64,000 nt of DNA from Holophaga foetida DSM 6591 (GCF_000242615.2 NZ_KI912268.1:3035271-3099270), one strand, 5' to 3'. Shown: positions 41,316-50,315, counted from the first letter of the stretch. Translations and numbers: made by a program. Notes: a model not told the origin generated them from the letters alone.

Positions 41316-42280
41316 TTGGTGGTTCCCTTGGTCTTGGCCGACTTGATGACCGAGGGGCTCTTGTCCGTGTAGTTCAGGCTCTTCTTGGCCTCGTCGATGT
41401 AGTTCCGGAAGACCTCTTCCTGGCGCTGGGGCATCCAGGCCTGCTTCACCTTCTCCTTGACCTTCTCGAACTCGGGCGACTCCCCGGGGATCTTCTTCTC
41501 CAGCTGGATGATGTGGTAGCCGAACTGGGTCTTGACGGGCTCGCTGATCTCGCCCGGGGCCTGCTTCTTCACCGTCGCTTCGAACTCGGGGACGAACTGG
41601 CCGTATGAGATGTTCTCGTAGAGGCCACCCTTATCCTTGCTACCGGGGTCATCCGAGTATTCCTTGGCCAGGTCCTCCATCTTCTTGCCGGCCTTGAGCT
41701 CGGCGAGTACCTTGGCAGCCTTGGCCTTGGCCTCCTCGTCGCTCAGGCCCTTGCCTTCGGCACCAGCGTTCTCCTTGTTGCCGATGAGGATGTGGCGCGC
41801 CGAATACTTCTCAGGGGTCTTGAACTTGTCCTTGTTGGCTTCGAAGTAGGCCTTCAGGATCTCGTCGGTGGGCTTGATCTGCTTCTGCAATGCTTCGCCG
41901 TCCCGCTGCATGAGCTCCTGGACCAGGGTCTCCTGTTCCCGCAGGGCCAGCTTCCGCTGGAAGGCTGGGGCGACATCCATCTTCTCCTGACGAGCCTTGG
42001 CCGCCAGGATGTTGAAGTCCAGGAACCGCTGGAGATACTGAGCCTTCATCTCCGGAGAGGAACCCACCAGGGAACGCTGCTGGGGAGGCACGGCGAGATC
42101 CAGGAAAGTGTCGAAGTCTGACTGGCGGACCACTTTCTTCCCGATCTGGGCCAGGATGGGATCCTCCTTGGGGGCTTCGACAGCCAGCTTGGGGGCCGGG
42201 ACAACCTTCTTGGCCGTCGGGGCCGCCGTCTGGGCCACGAGGGTCAGGGTGAGGACGGGGAAGAGAGCGCTTTTCAGCAT
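41312..42280 (-). CDS. PpiC/parvulin-type peptidyl-prolyl isomerase, exported
   Basis: The 322-residue product starts MLKSALFPVLTLTLVAQTAA (signal peptide). A helical SurA-N-like region is followed by a parvulin domain (about 165-270: YSARHILIGNKENAG, DPGSKDKGGLYENISYGQFV, PVKTQFGYHIIQLEKK). The first 62 codons of the longer open frame overlap the BI-1 gene and have no coding logic, so the ATG at 42280 is chosen. It pairs with the SurA-like gene as a two-foldase unit. Confidence 0.9.
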   Translation of the reverse strand: MLKSALFPVLTLTLVAQTAAPTAKKVVPAPKLAVEAPKEDPILAQIGKKVVRQSDFDTFLDLAVPPQQRSLVGSSPEMKAQYLQRFLDFNILAAKARQEKMDVAPAFQRKLALREQETLVQELMQRDGEALQKQIKPTDEILKAYFEANKDKFKTPEKYSARHILIGNKENAGAEGKGLSDEEAKAKAAKVLAELKAGKKMEDLAKEYSDDPGSKDKGGLYENISYGQFVPEFEATVKKQAPGEISEPVKTQFGYHIIQLEKKIPGESPEFEKVKEKVKQAWMPQRQEEVFRNYIDEAKKSLNYTDKSPSVIKSAKTKGTTK

Positions 42281-42308
42281 GAAGGAACCTTTCTGGTGCG
42301 GTTGTGAA

Positions 42309-42974
42309 TCAATCCCGACGGCCGCCAAGGAGGCGCAGGATGGAAAGGAAGATGTTGAGGAGGCTGACGAAAAGGGAGAGGGCGAAGCCCGCCGCATCCC
42401 CGGTATCGCCGTTGCGGAGCATGAGCGAGGTGTCATAGAGGATCTTGGCCGAGCAGGCGATGACAATGACGGCCGATATCATGAGGTGCAGCAGTTCGAC
42501 ATGCAGGAAGATGCCGATCAGGGATCCCACCAGGGCGATGACGAGGCCAGTGGTGATGAAGCCCCCGAGGAAGCCGAAGTCCTTCTTCGAGACCAGGGCG
42601 ACGAGACTCAGCACGAGGAAGTCGGCGGCGGTCATGCCCAGGGCGGCAAGGACGATTCCGGGGCCGCTCTGGGTGGCGGCTGCGATTGAGGCGAAACCCG
42701 CCAAGATGCCCGCTACGAATGTGAAGGCCGCGTAGGCGAAGCGGTTCTGGGGCTTGCGCCGGCTCACGGCATTGGCCCAGAAGAAGGTTCCGTAGAAGAC
42801 CAGGATCAGGGCCAGGATGAAGAAGCGGCCGAGAAGGGGGAAGAGCAGGGCCGCAGCGAAAGGGGCGCTTATGGCACCAACGCCCGCTACGACGAAACCT
42901 CCCATGAGCCACGCGTAGACACTGCGGACGAAGCTTACACGATCCTGGATGGCGGTGCTGGCACTGTAATTCAT
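42309..42974 (-). CDS. Bax inhibitor-1 (BI-1/YccA) family membrane protein
   Basis: The 221-residue protein starts MNYSASTAIQDRVSFVRSVYAWL (GAGG four bases upstream) and has seven hydrophobic segments. The family signatures are VYAWLMGGFVVAGVGA, the central TQSGPGIVLAALGMTAADFL and the C-terminal ILYDTSLMLRNGDTGDAAGFALSLFVSLLNIF with its conserved aspartates. Bacterial members are pH-sensitive calcium leak channels by family knowledge. It lies 28 bp upstream of the parvulin gene. Confidence 0.93.
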   Translation of the reverse strand: MNYSASTAIQDRVSFVRSVYAWLMGGFVVAGVGAISAPFAAALLFPLLGRFFILALILVFYGTFFWANAVSRRKPQNRFAYAAFTFVAGILAGFASIAAATQSGPGIVLAALGMTAADFLVLSLVALVSKKDFGFLGGFITTGLVIALVGSLIGIFLHVELLHLMISAVIVIACSAKILYDTSLMLRNGDTGDAAGFALSLFVSLLNIFLSILRLLGGRRD

Positions 42975-43117
42975 TTTTCCTCGAGGTGACCCCGCAGGGG
43001 AAGGGATCCTGGATTCTAGCATCCGGGTCTTGGCCGCGGGGACCATTGCCCTAAGCTGGACCGAAGGGCAGACTGTTCCCTACGCCCTGAAGTGACCTTC
43101 AGGTTTTCAAGGTTCCC

Positions 43118-44263
43118 GTGAAAACTTCCTGGATCCCAGAACCGTGGCGCGAGCGGCTTGATCTGGCCGCTCGGGGCCGGGTTTCTCGCAGTCGGAATCG
43201 CATCATCCAGTCCCCTTTGGGCTTGGATTTCTCCTCCAATGACTACCTGGGGCTGCGTCGGGACCCCCGCCTGGCGGAGGCCGGGGAACAGGCTGCCCGG
43301 AGCTACGGATCGGGGTCCGGTGCCTCCCGCCTGCTGCGGGGCACGAGCCCGCTTCATGACCAGTTGGAGGAGGCCCTCGCCCAGTGGAAGGGGCAAGGGT
43401 CCTGCCTTCTCTTCAATACCGGATTCCAGTGCAATGCGACCCTGATTCCCTCCCTGCTGCATCCGGGGGATGCCGTCTTCTCCGATGCCCTGAACCATGC
43501 CTCCATCGTGGATGGCTGCCGCATGGCCAAGCTCCGGGGAGCCCACCTGGGCATCTATCACCACCTGGATCTGGCGAACCTCCAGCAGCAGCTCCACGGA
43601 TGGATGGCAGGGGCAAGCCGGGAAGCCCTGGCCCTGGTGGTAACGGATGCGATCTTCAGCATGGATGGTGATGCTGCGGACCTGCCGGGGCTCCTGGACA
43701 TCTGCCGCCGCCACCGCGCCATGCTCATGGTGGACGAGGCCCATGCCTCCGGATTACTGGGGGCGACGGGGGCCGGATTGGCCGAAGCCCAGGGCGTCCA
43801 CGGCCAGATCCCCCTTCTCATGGGAACCCTGGGCAAGGCCCTGGGCACCTTCGGGGCCTTCGTGGCCTGCGATCCCCTCCTGCGGGACCATCTCGTCAAC
43901 CAGTGCCGCGGTTTCATCTTCTCCACGGCTCTGCCCCCCTCCAGCGTGGGGGCCTCCCTGGAGGCCCTGCACCTGGCCAGGACCGAGACCTGGCGGCGGG
44001 AGAGAGCGCTTGGCTATGCCCAGCTCCTAAGGGAGGCCCTGGCTCTGCCGACAGGAAGCTCCCCCATTGTGCCCATCGTGATCGGTTCGGACGCCGACGC
44101 CATCCGGATGGCCCGGGGGCTTCAGGACCAGGGCTTCGATATCCGGGCCGTGCGTCCTCCCACCGTTCCCGAGGGTACCGCCCGCCTGCGGATCACCACC
44201 GGGGCTCACCAGGAGGAGGCCGATGTGGAGGCCCTGATCCGGGCGCTTCGGGAGCTGCTGTGA
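43118..44263 (+). CDS. bioF: 8-amino-7-oxononanoate synthase
   Basis: BioF condenses pimeloyl-ACP/CoA with alanine using PLP. The 381-residue product starts at GTG. It has DFSSNDYLGL, GSGASRLLRGTSPLHDQLEE, the PLP aspartate in MVDEAHASGLLG, and the Schiff-base lysine in LLMGTLGKALGTFGAFVA. It is the first gene of bioF-bioD-bioA and its stop overlaps the bioD GTG. bioB and bioC are not in the window. Confidence 0.96.
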   Translation: MKTSWIPEPWRERLDLAARGRVSRSRNRIIQSPLGLDFSSNDYLGLRRDPRLAEAGEQAARSYGSGSGASRLLRGTSPLHDQLEEALAQWKGQGSCLLFNTGFQCNATLIPSLLHPGDAVFSDALNHASIVDGCRMAKLRGAHLGIYHHLDLANLQQQLHGWMAGASREALALVVTDAIFSMDGDAADLPGLLDICRRHRAMLMVDEAHASGLLGATGAGLAEAQGVHGQIPLLMGTLGKALGTFGAFVACDPLLRDHLVNQCRGFIFSTALPPSSVGASLEALHLARTETWRRERALGYAQLLREALALPTGSSPIVPIVIGSDADAIRMARGLQDQGFDIRAVRPPTVPEGTARLRITTGAHQEEADVEALIRALRELL

Positions 44264-44868
44264 ACCTGCTGGAACTGCCTTCTCCCCTGTGGGTGCTGGG
44301 CACCGACACCGGGGTGGGGAAGACCCATGTGTCGGCCCGCATCGCCCGGGCCTGGGCCCAGGCGGGGCCCGTGGTCTACCGGAAGCCCTTTCAGACCGGC
44401 GTGGTGGACGAAGAGGATGCCGAGGCCGATGCCCCGATTGTGCGGGCTCCCGGCATCACCACAGAGACCGGGATCCTCCTGCGGGCACCGCTTTCGCCCC
44501 TGGCTGCGGCCGAGATGGAGGGAAAGATTCTGGATCTGGAAGCCATGGCCCAGTGGGTTGGACGCCCTGTGCCCCCCGGAACACGCCTGCTCCTGGAGCC
44601 CGCCGGGGGGATCATGGTCCCGGTTGGGCCCCACCACACCTTCCTGGCCTGGGCCACGGACCTGGGGATCCCTGCCGTGGTGGTGGGGCGAGGGGGGCTG
44701 GGAACCCTGAATCACATCCTCCTCACCTGTGAGGCCCTGATGGCAAGGAGCTGGACCATCCCGGCCGTATTCCTGAACCCCGGGGTGGACGATGCCTTCG
44801 AGGCCGCCCAGGAGAACGCCGCCCTCCTGAGGCGCTTTCTTCCGATGCCTGTGGAAGTGTTGACCTAA
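44260..44868 (+). CDS. bioD: ATP-dependent dethiobiotin synthetase
   Basis: BioD closes the ureido ring of dethiobiotin with CO2 and ATP. The 202-residue product starts at GTG overlapping bioF (GTGA). It has the P-loop WVLGTDTGVGKTHVSARIA, YRKPFQTGV with the catalytic lysine, and LLEPAGGIMVPVG. It is somewhat shorter than the E. coli enzyme but complete in its motifs. Confidence 0.94.
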   Translation: MNLLELPSPLWVLGTDTGVGKTHVSARIARAWAQAGPVVYRKPFQTGVVDEEDAEADAPIVRAPGITTETGILLRAPLSPLAAAEMEGKILDLEAMAQWVGRPVPPGTRLLLEPAGGIMVPVGPHHTFLAWATDLGIPAVVVGRGGLGTLNHILLTCEALMARSWTIPAVFLNPGVDDAFEAAQENAALLRRFLPMPVEVLT

Positions 44869-44906
44869 ACTGTCTCTTTGCAGTCCATGAGACCGCCGGA
44901 GTCCCC

Positions 44907-46259
44907 ATGACCCACCTGCTTCCCTCCGAATGGTCCGATCGTGTGGCCTTTGATCTGGCCCACGTCTGGCATCCCTTCACCCAGATGAAGGAGCACTTGG
45001 AGGAGCCTCCCATCCCGGTGGTGGGGGCCGAGGGGGTGGATCTCCTGCTGGGGGACGGGCGCCGGGTCTTCGATGGCATTTCGTCCTGGTGGTGCAACCT
45101 TCACGGCCACGGCCACCCCAGGATCCTGGGGGCATTGGAGCGCCAGGGGGCCAAGCTGGACCATGTGATGTTCGCGGGCTTCACCCACGAGCCCGCCCTG
45201 GAACTTGTGGCCCGGTTGCGTCCCCGGCTTCCCAAGGCCCTGACCCGCTGCTTCTTTTCGGACAACGGATCCACGGCGGTGGAAGTCGCCCTCAAGATGG
45301 CCTTCCAGGCTCAGATCCAGCAGGGGCGAGCCAATCGTACGCGCTTCGGCGCCCTGCGGGAGGGCTATCACGGCGACACCCTGGGGGCTGTGGGCGTGGG
45401 GGAGCTGGACAACTGGCTCACGGGGGTCTTCCGTCCCCTTCTGCTCCACTGCGACCGCTTCGCCGTGCCCGAGGATCCTCGGCGGGAAGTGGTTGGAGAA
45501 GCTGACGCATCCCTGGACACCGCTCGGGCTGGGGTCAAGGCCTTCTTCGAAGCCCACGGCGAGACCATGGCGGCTTTCGTGGCGGAACCTCTGGTGCAGG
45601 GGGCTGGCGGCATGCGCTTCTGGGCTCCGGAAATCCTCCAGGAGATCCGGAGCCAGTGCGACCGCTTCGACATATACCTGATCCTGGACGAGGTGATGAC
45701 CGGGTTCGGCCGCACCGGGACCTTCCTGGCCCTGGATCAGTGCGGTGTGGTGCCCGATTTCCTCTGTCTTTCCAAGGGGCTCACCAATGGGACCCTGCCC
45801 CTGTCCCTCACCTGGACCACAGACGCTGTCTATCAGCACTTCTGGGGGGACTACACGCAGTGGAGGACCTTCTTCCATGGCCACACCTTCACCGCCAACC
45901 CACTGGCCTGCGCGGTGGCCTGCGCCAGCCTCAGCCTCTTCGACGAAGAGCCGGTGATGGCCCGGGCCCAGGCTCTGGCCGCGACCATGCGGAAGGGCTG
46001 GGAGGGGCTTTCCGGGCACCCTGCCGTCCGCAGGGCCCGTACACTGGGCTGCATCGCGGCCTGCCAGATCGTCGATCCCGCCACGGGCCAGCCCCATCCC
46101 GTGGAGGAGCGTTTCGGGTGGGCGTTCCACCGTCGGGCCCTGGACCACGGCCTTCTCGTGCGCCCCATGGGGGACTGTCTCTATCTCATGCCGCCCCTGG
46201 CCACCCCTCCTGCTCGGGTCCAGGAGGTTATCGAGACCTTGGCGAAGCTGCTGGACTGA
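44907..46259 (+). CDS. bioA: Adenosylmethionine-8-amino-7-oxononanoate aminotransferase
   Basis: BioA transfers an amino group, usually from S-adenosylmethionine, to KAPA to give DAPA. The 450-residue PLP enzyme has WHPFTQMKEH, DGISSWWCNLHGHGHP, FFSDNGSTAVEVALKMAFQ and REGYHGDTLGAVGVG. LILDEVMTGFGRTG carries the PLP aspartate, and the lysine is in CLSKGLTNGTLPLS. It follows bioD by 38 bp. Its stop converges on an HD-GYP gene with a 4-bp gap. Confidence 0.96.
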   Translation: MTHLLPSEWSDRVAFDLAHVWHPFTQMKEHLEEPPIPVVGAEGVDLLLGDGRRVFDGISSWWCNLHGHGHPRILGALERQGAKLDHVMFAGFTHEPALELVARLRPRLPKALTRCFFSDNGSTAVEVALKMAFQAQIQQGRANRTRFGALREGYHGDTLGAVGVGELDNWLTGVFRPLLLHCDRFAVPEDPRREVVGEADASLDTARAGVKAFFEAHGETMAAFVAEPLVQGAGGMRFWAPEILQEIRSQCDRFDIYLILDEVMTGFGRTGTFLALDQCGVVPDFLCLSKGLTNGTLPLSLTWTTDAVYQHFWGDYTQWRTFFHGHTFTANPLACAVACASLSLFDEEPVMARAQALAATMRKGWEGLSGHPAVRRARTLGCIAACQIVDPATGQPHPVEERFGWAFHRRALDHGLLVRPMGDCLYLMPPLATPPARVQEVIETLAKLLD

Positions 46260-46263
46260 TGGC

Positions 46264-46878
46264 CTACGCCGCGGTCGCAGGGCGCCCTGGCTGAAGACCG
46301 CAGAAGCACGCTGCCAGATAGGGATCGAACTGCCTTCCACGCTCCCGCCACAACTCCTCCAGGGCAGCCTCTCGGGTCTTGACCGGGCGGTAGGTGCGGT
46401 TGCTGGTCATGGCATCGAAGCTGTCCGCGATCGCCAGGATGCGTGCCCCCAGCGGAATGTCATCTCCTGCCAGCCCGTCTGGATAGCCCTTGCCGTCGTA
46501 GCGCTCATGGTGGTGGCGAACCATCAGGGCCACCTCGCCGAGCCCCTTCACACCCTTGAGGATTTCAAAGCCAATGACGGGATGGGTCTGCATCACCTCA
46601 TACTCGGCCGGGGTGAGGCGGCCACTTTTCAGGAGGATCCCGTCCGGGATTCCGACTTTTCCGATGTCATGCAGATCTCCGGCGATGTGGATGGCCGAGG
46701 CACTCCAGGAAGGAAGCCGTAACTCATGGGCCAGTGAAGCTGCCAGATCAGAGACCCTCTGGCTGTGACCAGCCGTGTAGGAATCCCTGGCTTCCAGAGT
46801 GTTCACGAAGCTCTCGATGAATGCATGGATATCGATCTGCAGACTGCTGGGGTGAGGGGGCGGGGTTCGGCGCGGCAT
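46264..46878 (-). CDS. Single-domain HD-GYP c-di-GMP phosphodiesterase
   Basis: The 204-residue product is little more than an HD-GYP domain: TAGHSQRVSDLAASLAHEL, the metal site AGDLHDIGKVGIPDG, VRHHHERYDGKGYPDG and ADSFDAMTSNRTYRP. The ATG at 46878 (MPRRTPPPHPSS) is chosen because longer starts run through the palindrome at 46893-46907. It has no ribosome site of note. No sensor domain is attached, so it may respond to c-di-GMP directly or through partners. Confidence 0.9.
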   Translation of the reverse strand: MPRRTPPPHPSSLQIDIHAFIESFVNTLEARDSYTAGHSQRVSDLAASLAHELRLPSWSASAIHIAGDLHDIGKVGIPDGILLKSGRLTPAEYEVMQTHPVIGFEILKGVKGLGEVALMVRHHHERYDGKGYPDGLAGDDIPLGARILAIADSFDAMTSNRTYRPVKTREAALEELWRERGRQFDPYLAACFCGLQPGRPATAA

Positions 46879-46892
46879 AAGGAAGTGTATTG

Positions 46893-46907
46893 TGAGACTC
46901 AGTCTCA
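46893..46907. promoter_or_regulatory. Perfect palindrome upstream of the HD-GYP gene
   Basis: TGAGACT-C-AGTCTCA is a 15-bp perfect palindrome whose edge is 15 bp from the ATG. Its position suggests a repressor operator for the HD-GYP gene. Confidence 0.5.
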
Positions 46908-47001
46908 ACTCAATGCTGTATTTTGGGGAAGGGCTCTTCCTGACACTAGGGCTGGCTGTGAGGGGGGCGGGACCCCCCTGAGTAACCGGGAACATTTCCG
47001 A

Positions 47002-47235
47002 CTAGAAGAGCCACCACTTCTTGAGTCGGAATCTTCTGGCGCAGGGGTGGAACACCCGTCGCCCGTCGGGTTTGGCCAGTTCTCGTCGGATGGTGGACTC
47101 CCTGACTGGGATTTTCTTGCAGTTGAAGAACTGCATCTCCTCCGATGCCTTGATCTCGCGATAGATATGCGGGAGGGCCGCCACCTCGAAGCCCAGGGCG
47201 CCAGCGTACAGGGGGATTCTTAGTTCATCGTGCAC
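47002..47235 (-). pseudogene. Short gene remnant in frame behind glf, possibly of a glycosyltransferase
   Basis: A 77-codon frame from GTG 47235 (open back to the glf stop at 47266) encodes IPLYAGALGFEVAALPHIY..., ending RRVFHPCARRFRLKKWWLF. It has real codon texture, a hydrophobic core and a basic C-terminus like the end of a polysaccharide-synthesis enzyme. It lacks a usable ribosome site: AGGAGG is 14 bases from GTG. It is in the same frame as glf and begins immediately after the glf stop. I read it as the degraded 3' end of a neighbouring gene, perhaps a glycosyltransferase. It could also be a small expressed protein. Confidence 0.4.
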
Positions 47236-47265
47236 CAGATCCGGGATGTCCTCCTGGGGCAGGCA

Positions 47266-48414
47266 TCAGGACAAAGCAGCGGGGAAGACCGGCAGGGACC
47301 TCCCCTCCGCTTTGGCGTGGAGCCAGGTTTTCGAGAACGCGAGGGATTCGGCGACAACCTGGTGCATGTCCAGGTAGCGATAGGTGCCGAGGCGTCCAAT
47401 GAAGGAAACCCCACGCTCGTGCCCAGCCCTCTCCATGTACCGCCGGAGGATGGTCTGGTCCGCTTCCAGCCGCTTGGGGTAGTAGGGGATATCTCCCTCG
47501 CCGGTCTCCTTGCTGTATTCCCGCGAGACCCGGGTCCGGGTGTGGGTCTCCCAGGGCGCGAAGTGCTTGTGCTCCAGCACCCTGGTCCAGGGGACATCCA
47601 GCCTCGTGTGGTTGATGACGGCGGTGCCCTGTACGTCGCCCTCGTGATTCTCGCTTTCCCAGAAGACAGTCCGGTACCCCAGTCTCCCTTCGCAGAGACC
47701 GTAGAACTGGTCGAGGGCGCCCGAGAAGAATACATGTTCGGCTTCCTGCCTCATCTCGGGGTCCCAGGCCGTATTGAGCCGGACTTCCACGGATGGGTGG
47801 GCCAGGATGTTCTGGATCACCTCGGTGTAGCCCTCGACCGGCATCGCCTGGTAACGGCAATCGTAATAGCTGTCGTTGTATGTGAAGCGCACTGGCAGTC
47901 GCTTCAGCACCTCTGGGGGAAGCTCCTTGGGATCGCACCCCCATTGCTTGATGGAGTAATCCCTGAAGAAGGCTTCGTATAGTTCGCAGCCGAGGAATTT
48001 CAGGGCCTGTTCCTCGAAGTTCGCGGGTTCCTGGATGTCTGTTGCCGCCAGGGTTGCAAGGAAGTCCCGGGCTTCATCGGGACTCAAGGTTTTCCCGAAG
48101 AACTGGTTGATGGTGTGCAGGTTGATGGGCAGGCTGAAGATCCCCCGGCCGGTGCTGGCCTTGACCCGGTTGACAAAAGGGGACCAGGTGCCGAATCGCT
48201 GAAGGTAGTCCCAGACGGAAGTGTTGGATGTGTGGAAGATGTGCGGGCCGAAGGCATGCACCATGACCCCGGTGTCCGGGTCCCTCGGTGTGTGGCAGTT
48301 CCCGCCGATGTGGTCCCTTGCGTCGATGACGCGAATCGGCCACCCTGCCTCGGCAAGTTCCCGAGCGAGCACAGCCCCTGCAAATCCGGCACCGACGATC
48401 AGGACATGCTTCAT
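47266..48414 (-). CDS. glf: UDP-galactopyranose mutase
   Basis: Glf converts UDP-galactopyranose to UDP-galactofuranose using reduced FAD. The 382-residue flavoprotein starts MKHVLIVGAGFAGAVLAREL with the Rossmann GxGxxG. It has DHIGGNCHTPRDPDTG, FGPHIFHTSNTSVWDYL, FFRDYSIKQWGCDP and RFTYNDSYYDCRYQAMPVEG. The length is typical. It lies among accessory genes, so it may feed a surface glycan containing galactofuranose. A gene remnant follows in the same frame. Confidence 0.95.
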   Translation of the reverse strand: MKHVLIVGAGFAGAVLARELAEAGWPIRVIDARDHIGGNCHTPRDPDTGVMVHAFGPHIFHTSNTSVWDYLQRFGTWSPFVNRVKASTGRGIFSLPINLHTINQFFGKTLSPDEARDFLATLAATDIQEPANFEEQALKFLGCELYEAFFRDYSIKQWGCDPKELPPEVLKRLPVRFTYNDSYYDCRYQAMPVEGYTEVIQNILAHPSVEVRLNTAWDPEMRQEAEHVFFSGALDQFYGLCEGRLGYRTVFWESENHEGDVQGTAVINHTRLDVPWTRVLEHKHFAPWETHTRTRVSREYSKETGEGDIPYYPKRLEADQTILRRYMERAGHERGVSFIGRLGTYRYLDMHQVVAESLAFSKTWLHAKAEGRSLPVFPAALS

Positions 48415-48501
48415 GGATCACCTCTGGATGGTGTTTGCTTGGGATACCGGCCTTGGAGGCGTGCGGAGATGCGGGAGGCGGAGGTTCTGGAATCCGTCCG
48501 A

Positions 48502-49398
48502 CTAGGCGTCTCCGTCCGGCAGGGGCGCTGTGCCCCCGTGGCTTCTGTTCCATACGACCCGCTGGGGCAGGGCCATGGAGAGGCCCTCTTCCCGGAAGCG
48601 CGCGAGGATCCGGCGGCGGAGTTCCCGGGCCACGTCCCACTGGGCCCCGGGTGCCGTCTTGGTGAGGGTCCGGATGGTGCAGCCACTGGCGTTCATGTTT
48701 TCGATGCCCAGCACATTGGTGGGCTCGATTGCCTGGGCGGGCATGTCCTGTGCGATCTGGGCACCCAGCTCCCGAAGGACTGCCATGGCGCGCTCCACAT
48801 CGGTATCGTTGCTGACCTCGATATCCACCAAGGCCCGGGCGAAGTTCTTGCTGAGTACCGTGACCTTCGCGATGGCCCCATTGGGCACGTAGTGCGCCCG
48901 CCCTTCGCTGTCCCGGATCATGGTGATGCGCAGGGTCATGCGTTCGACGGTGCCGCTGGTGCGCTCGTCCAGGCTGATGATGTCGCCGACGGCGAACTGG
49001 TTCTCCAGCAGCAGGAAGAACCCCGCGATGACGTCCTTCACCAGGGCCTGGGCCCCGAAGCCCAGGGCGACGCCGGCCACCGCTGAACCCGCCAGGAGAG
49101 GCTGGATATTGACTCCGAACTCCTGGAGGGTCATGAGGAGAAAGAAGACCACCGCCAGGACCCGGGCGGCGTTCTTGAGGACCGAACCGAGGGTTTCAGC
49201 GCGGCGTTCGGCCTCGGTGGTCACATCGGCATCGCCGTCGTCCACTGCTTTGCGGACCGCTCTGGATACCAGGCTGATGGCCCAGAGGAAGATGAGACAG
49301 GTCACGACGACCAATAGCAGTTTCTCGACCTTGGCCCACCCGAACTGGTTGAACCAGGTCGCGAACTGTCCCAGCCTGGCTCCAATGATTACACCCAT
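48502..49398 (-). CDS. mscS: Small-conductance mechanosensitive channel (MscS family)
   Basis: The 298-residue protein starts MGVIIGARLGQF behind GAGGG. It has three membrane segments (about 22-42, 68-90 and 98-120), and the pore helix LLAGSAVAGVALGFGAQALVKDV with the glycine/alanine repeat. FFLLLENQFAVGDII and the beta domain VPNGAIAKVTVLSKNF are MscS hallmarks. It would release solutes on hypo-osmotic shock. It lies downstream of satP on the same strand, 71 bp away across a UUCG-type hairpin. Confidence 0.95.
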   Translation of the reverse strand: MGVIIGARLGQFATWFNQFGWAKVEKLLLVVVTCLIFLWAISLVSRAVRKAVDDGDADVTTEAERRAETLGSVLKNAARVLAVVFFLLMTLQEFGVNIQPLLAGSAVAGVALGFGAQALVKDVIAGFFLLLENQFAVGDIISLDERTSGTVERMTLRITMIRDSEGRAHYVPNGAIAKVTVLSKNFARALVDIEVSNDTDVERAMAVLRELGAQIAQDMPAQAIEPTNVLGIENMNASGCTIRTLTKTAPGAQWDVARELRRRILARFREEGLSMALPQRVVWNRSHGGTAPLPDGDA

Positions 49399-49420
49399 GC
49401 GCTTTCCCTCATCATGCGAA

Positions 49421-49442
49421 GAACGCGGCCGAAGCCGCGTTC
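49421..49442 (-). other. UUCG-tetraloop hairpin between satP and mscS
   Basis: On the minus strand GAACGCGGC-TTCG-GCCGCGTTC forms a perfect 9-bp stem with a UUCG loop. It lacks a T-run, so it is more likely an mRNA structure or an attenuating stem than a full terminator. Confidence 0.6.
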
Positions 49443-49469
49443 TCATCATCCTATAACTCCGTTGCTTTC

Positions 49470-50021
49470 TCAGTGCTTGGCGCACTCGCCCTTGCAGAAA
49501 ATGTCGCCGTAGAAGATCTTGGCGGCGCCATAGATGGCGGATCCGGCGCAAAGGATCAGGTCGATGGCGGCGATCTTCTTGAAGATCTCCAGGCCCATGT
49601 GGTCCAGATCCAGGAAGATGAAGCCGAGCAGAAGCAGGGTGAACACCACGGCCAGGTTCTTGGAAATCTTGAGGGCGGCAACCCACAGGATGGCCGTGAA
49701 GATGGTGTAGGCCACCAGGAACCAGAGCAGGTCGTGGGGCTGGACCGGGAAGAGGTTGAAGCGGCCGGAGAGGAGGATCAGGATCAGGCTGATCCAGAAG
49801 GAGCCGTAGCCCACGAAGGCGCAGGCGCCGAAATTGTTTCCGATCTTGAGCTCCTGGAGACCAGCCCAGAACTGGGCGGCGCCGCCGAAGACCAGGCCGA
49901 GGGCGAAGACGGGGCCGAGGCCACAGAGGCCGAGGTTGTGGAGCTGCAGCACGAGGGTGGTCATGCCGAACCCGGTGAGTCCAATCACTGCGGGATTGCC
50001 GGGGTTGGTGGAATGGGACAT
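49470..50021 (-). CDS. satP: Acetate uptake transporter, GPR1/FUN34/YaaH (SatP) family
   Basis: The 183-residue membrane protein has six transmembrane segments and the family signature NPAVIGLTGFGMTT at the N-terminus. QFWAGLQELKIGNNFGACAF and SGRFNLFPV-type segments complete the match. SatP proteins carry acetate and other small monocarboxylates. The ATG follows AGAGG. It is the first gene of a satP-mscS arrangement. The C-terminus has a CKGEC pair. Confidence 0.93.
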   Translation of the reverse strand: MSHSTNPGNPAVIGLTGFGMTTLVLQLHNLGLCGLGPVFALGLVFGGAAQFWAGLQELKIGNNFGACAFVGYGSFWISLILILLSGRFNLFPVQPHDLLWFLVAYTIFTAILWVAALKISKNLAVVFTLLLLGFIFLDLDHMGLEIFKKIAAIDLILCAGSAIYGAAKIFYGDIFCKGECAKH

Positions 50022-50244
50022 GTGGAACCTCTGAAGGGTGCGCCTGGGCGCATCGGTGGCATGGATAGTCAGTCGGGGGGCGCTCCAAAATCAGGCCGCT
50101 ACCCTGGCCGAATCTCATATATTACCGCTGAATGTCCCAGGAGTCATGGTCTGAAAAGCCGGGTGGGGGCTGGTCATACGACATATCGCCGTAAACGGGC
50201 AGACAATCGGTTTGCAGGCCTGGGGTGGGCTCGGTGATTTGACC

Positions 50245-50272
50245 TTGTGATCCTTGGAAAATTTGCTAAACT
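50245..50272 (+). promoter_or_regulatory. Possible promoter of rpmB
   Basis: TTGTGA (50245-50250) and TAAACT (50267-50272) are separated by 16 bp, 44 bp upstream of the rpmB ATG. The 294-bp region 50022-50315 also holds the satP promoter on the other strand; nothing else is recognisable there. Confidence 0.35.
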
Positions 50273-50315
50273 AATCCTCCTTTGGTGTCGCCGTACCCGG
50301 TTTCGAGAGGTCACT

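Noticed and set aside
49421..49442. Terminator between satP and mscS
   Set aside because: The stem is strong with a UUCG loop, but no T-run follows on the minus strand, so it is listed only as a hairpin.
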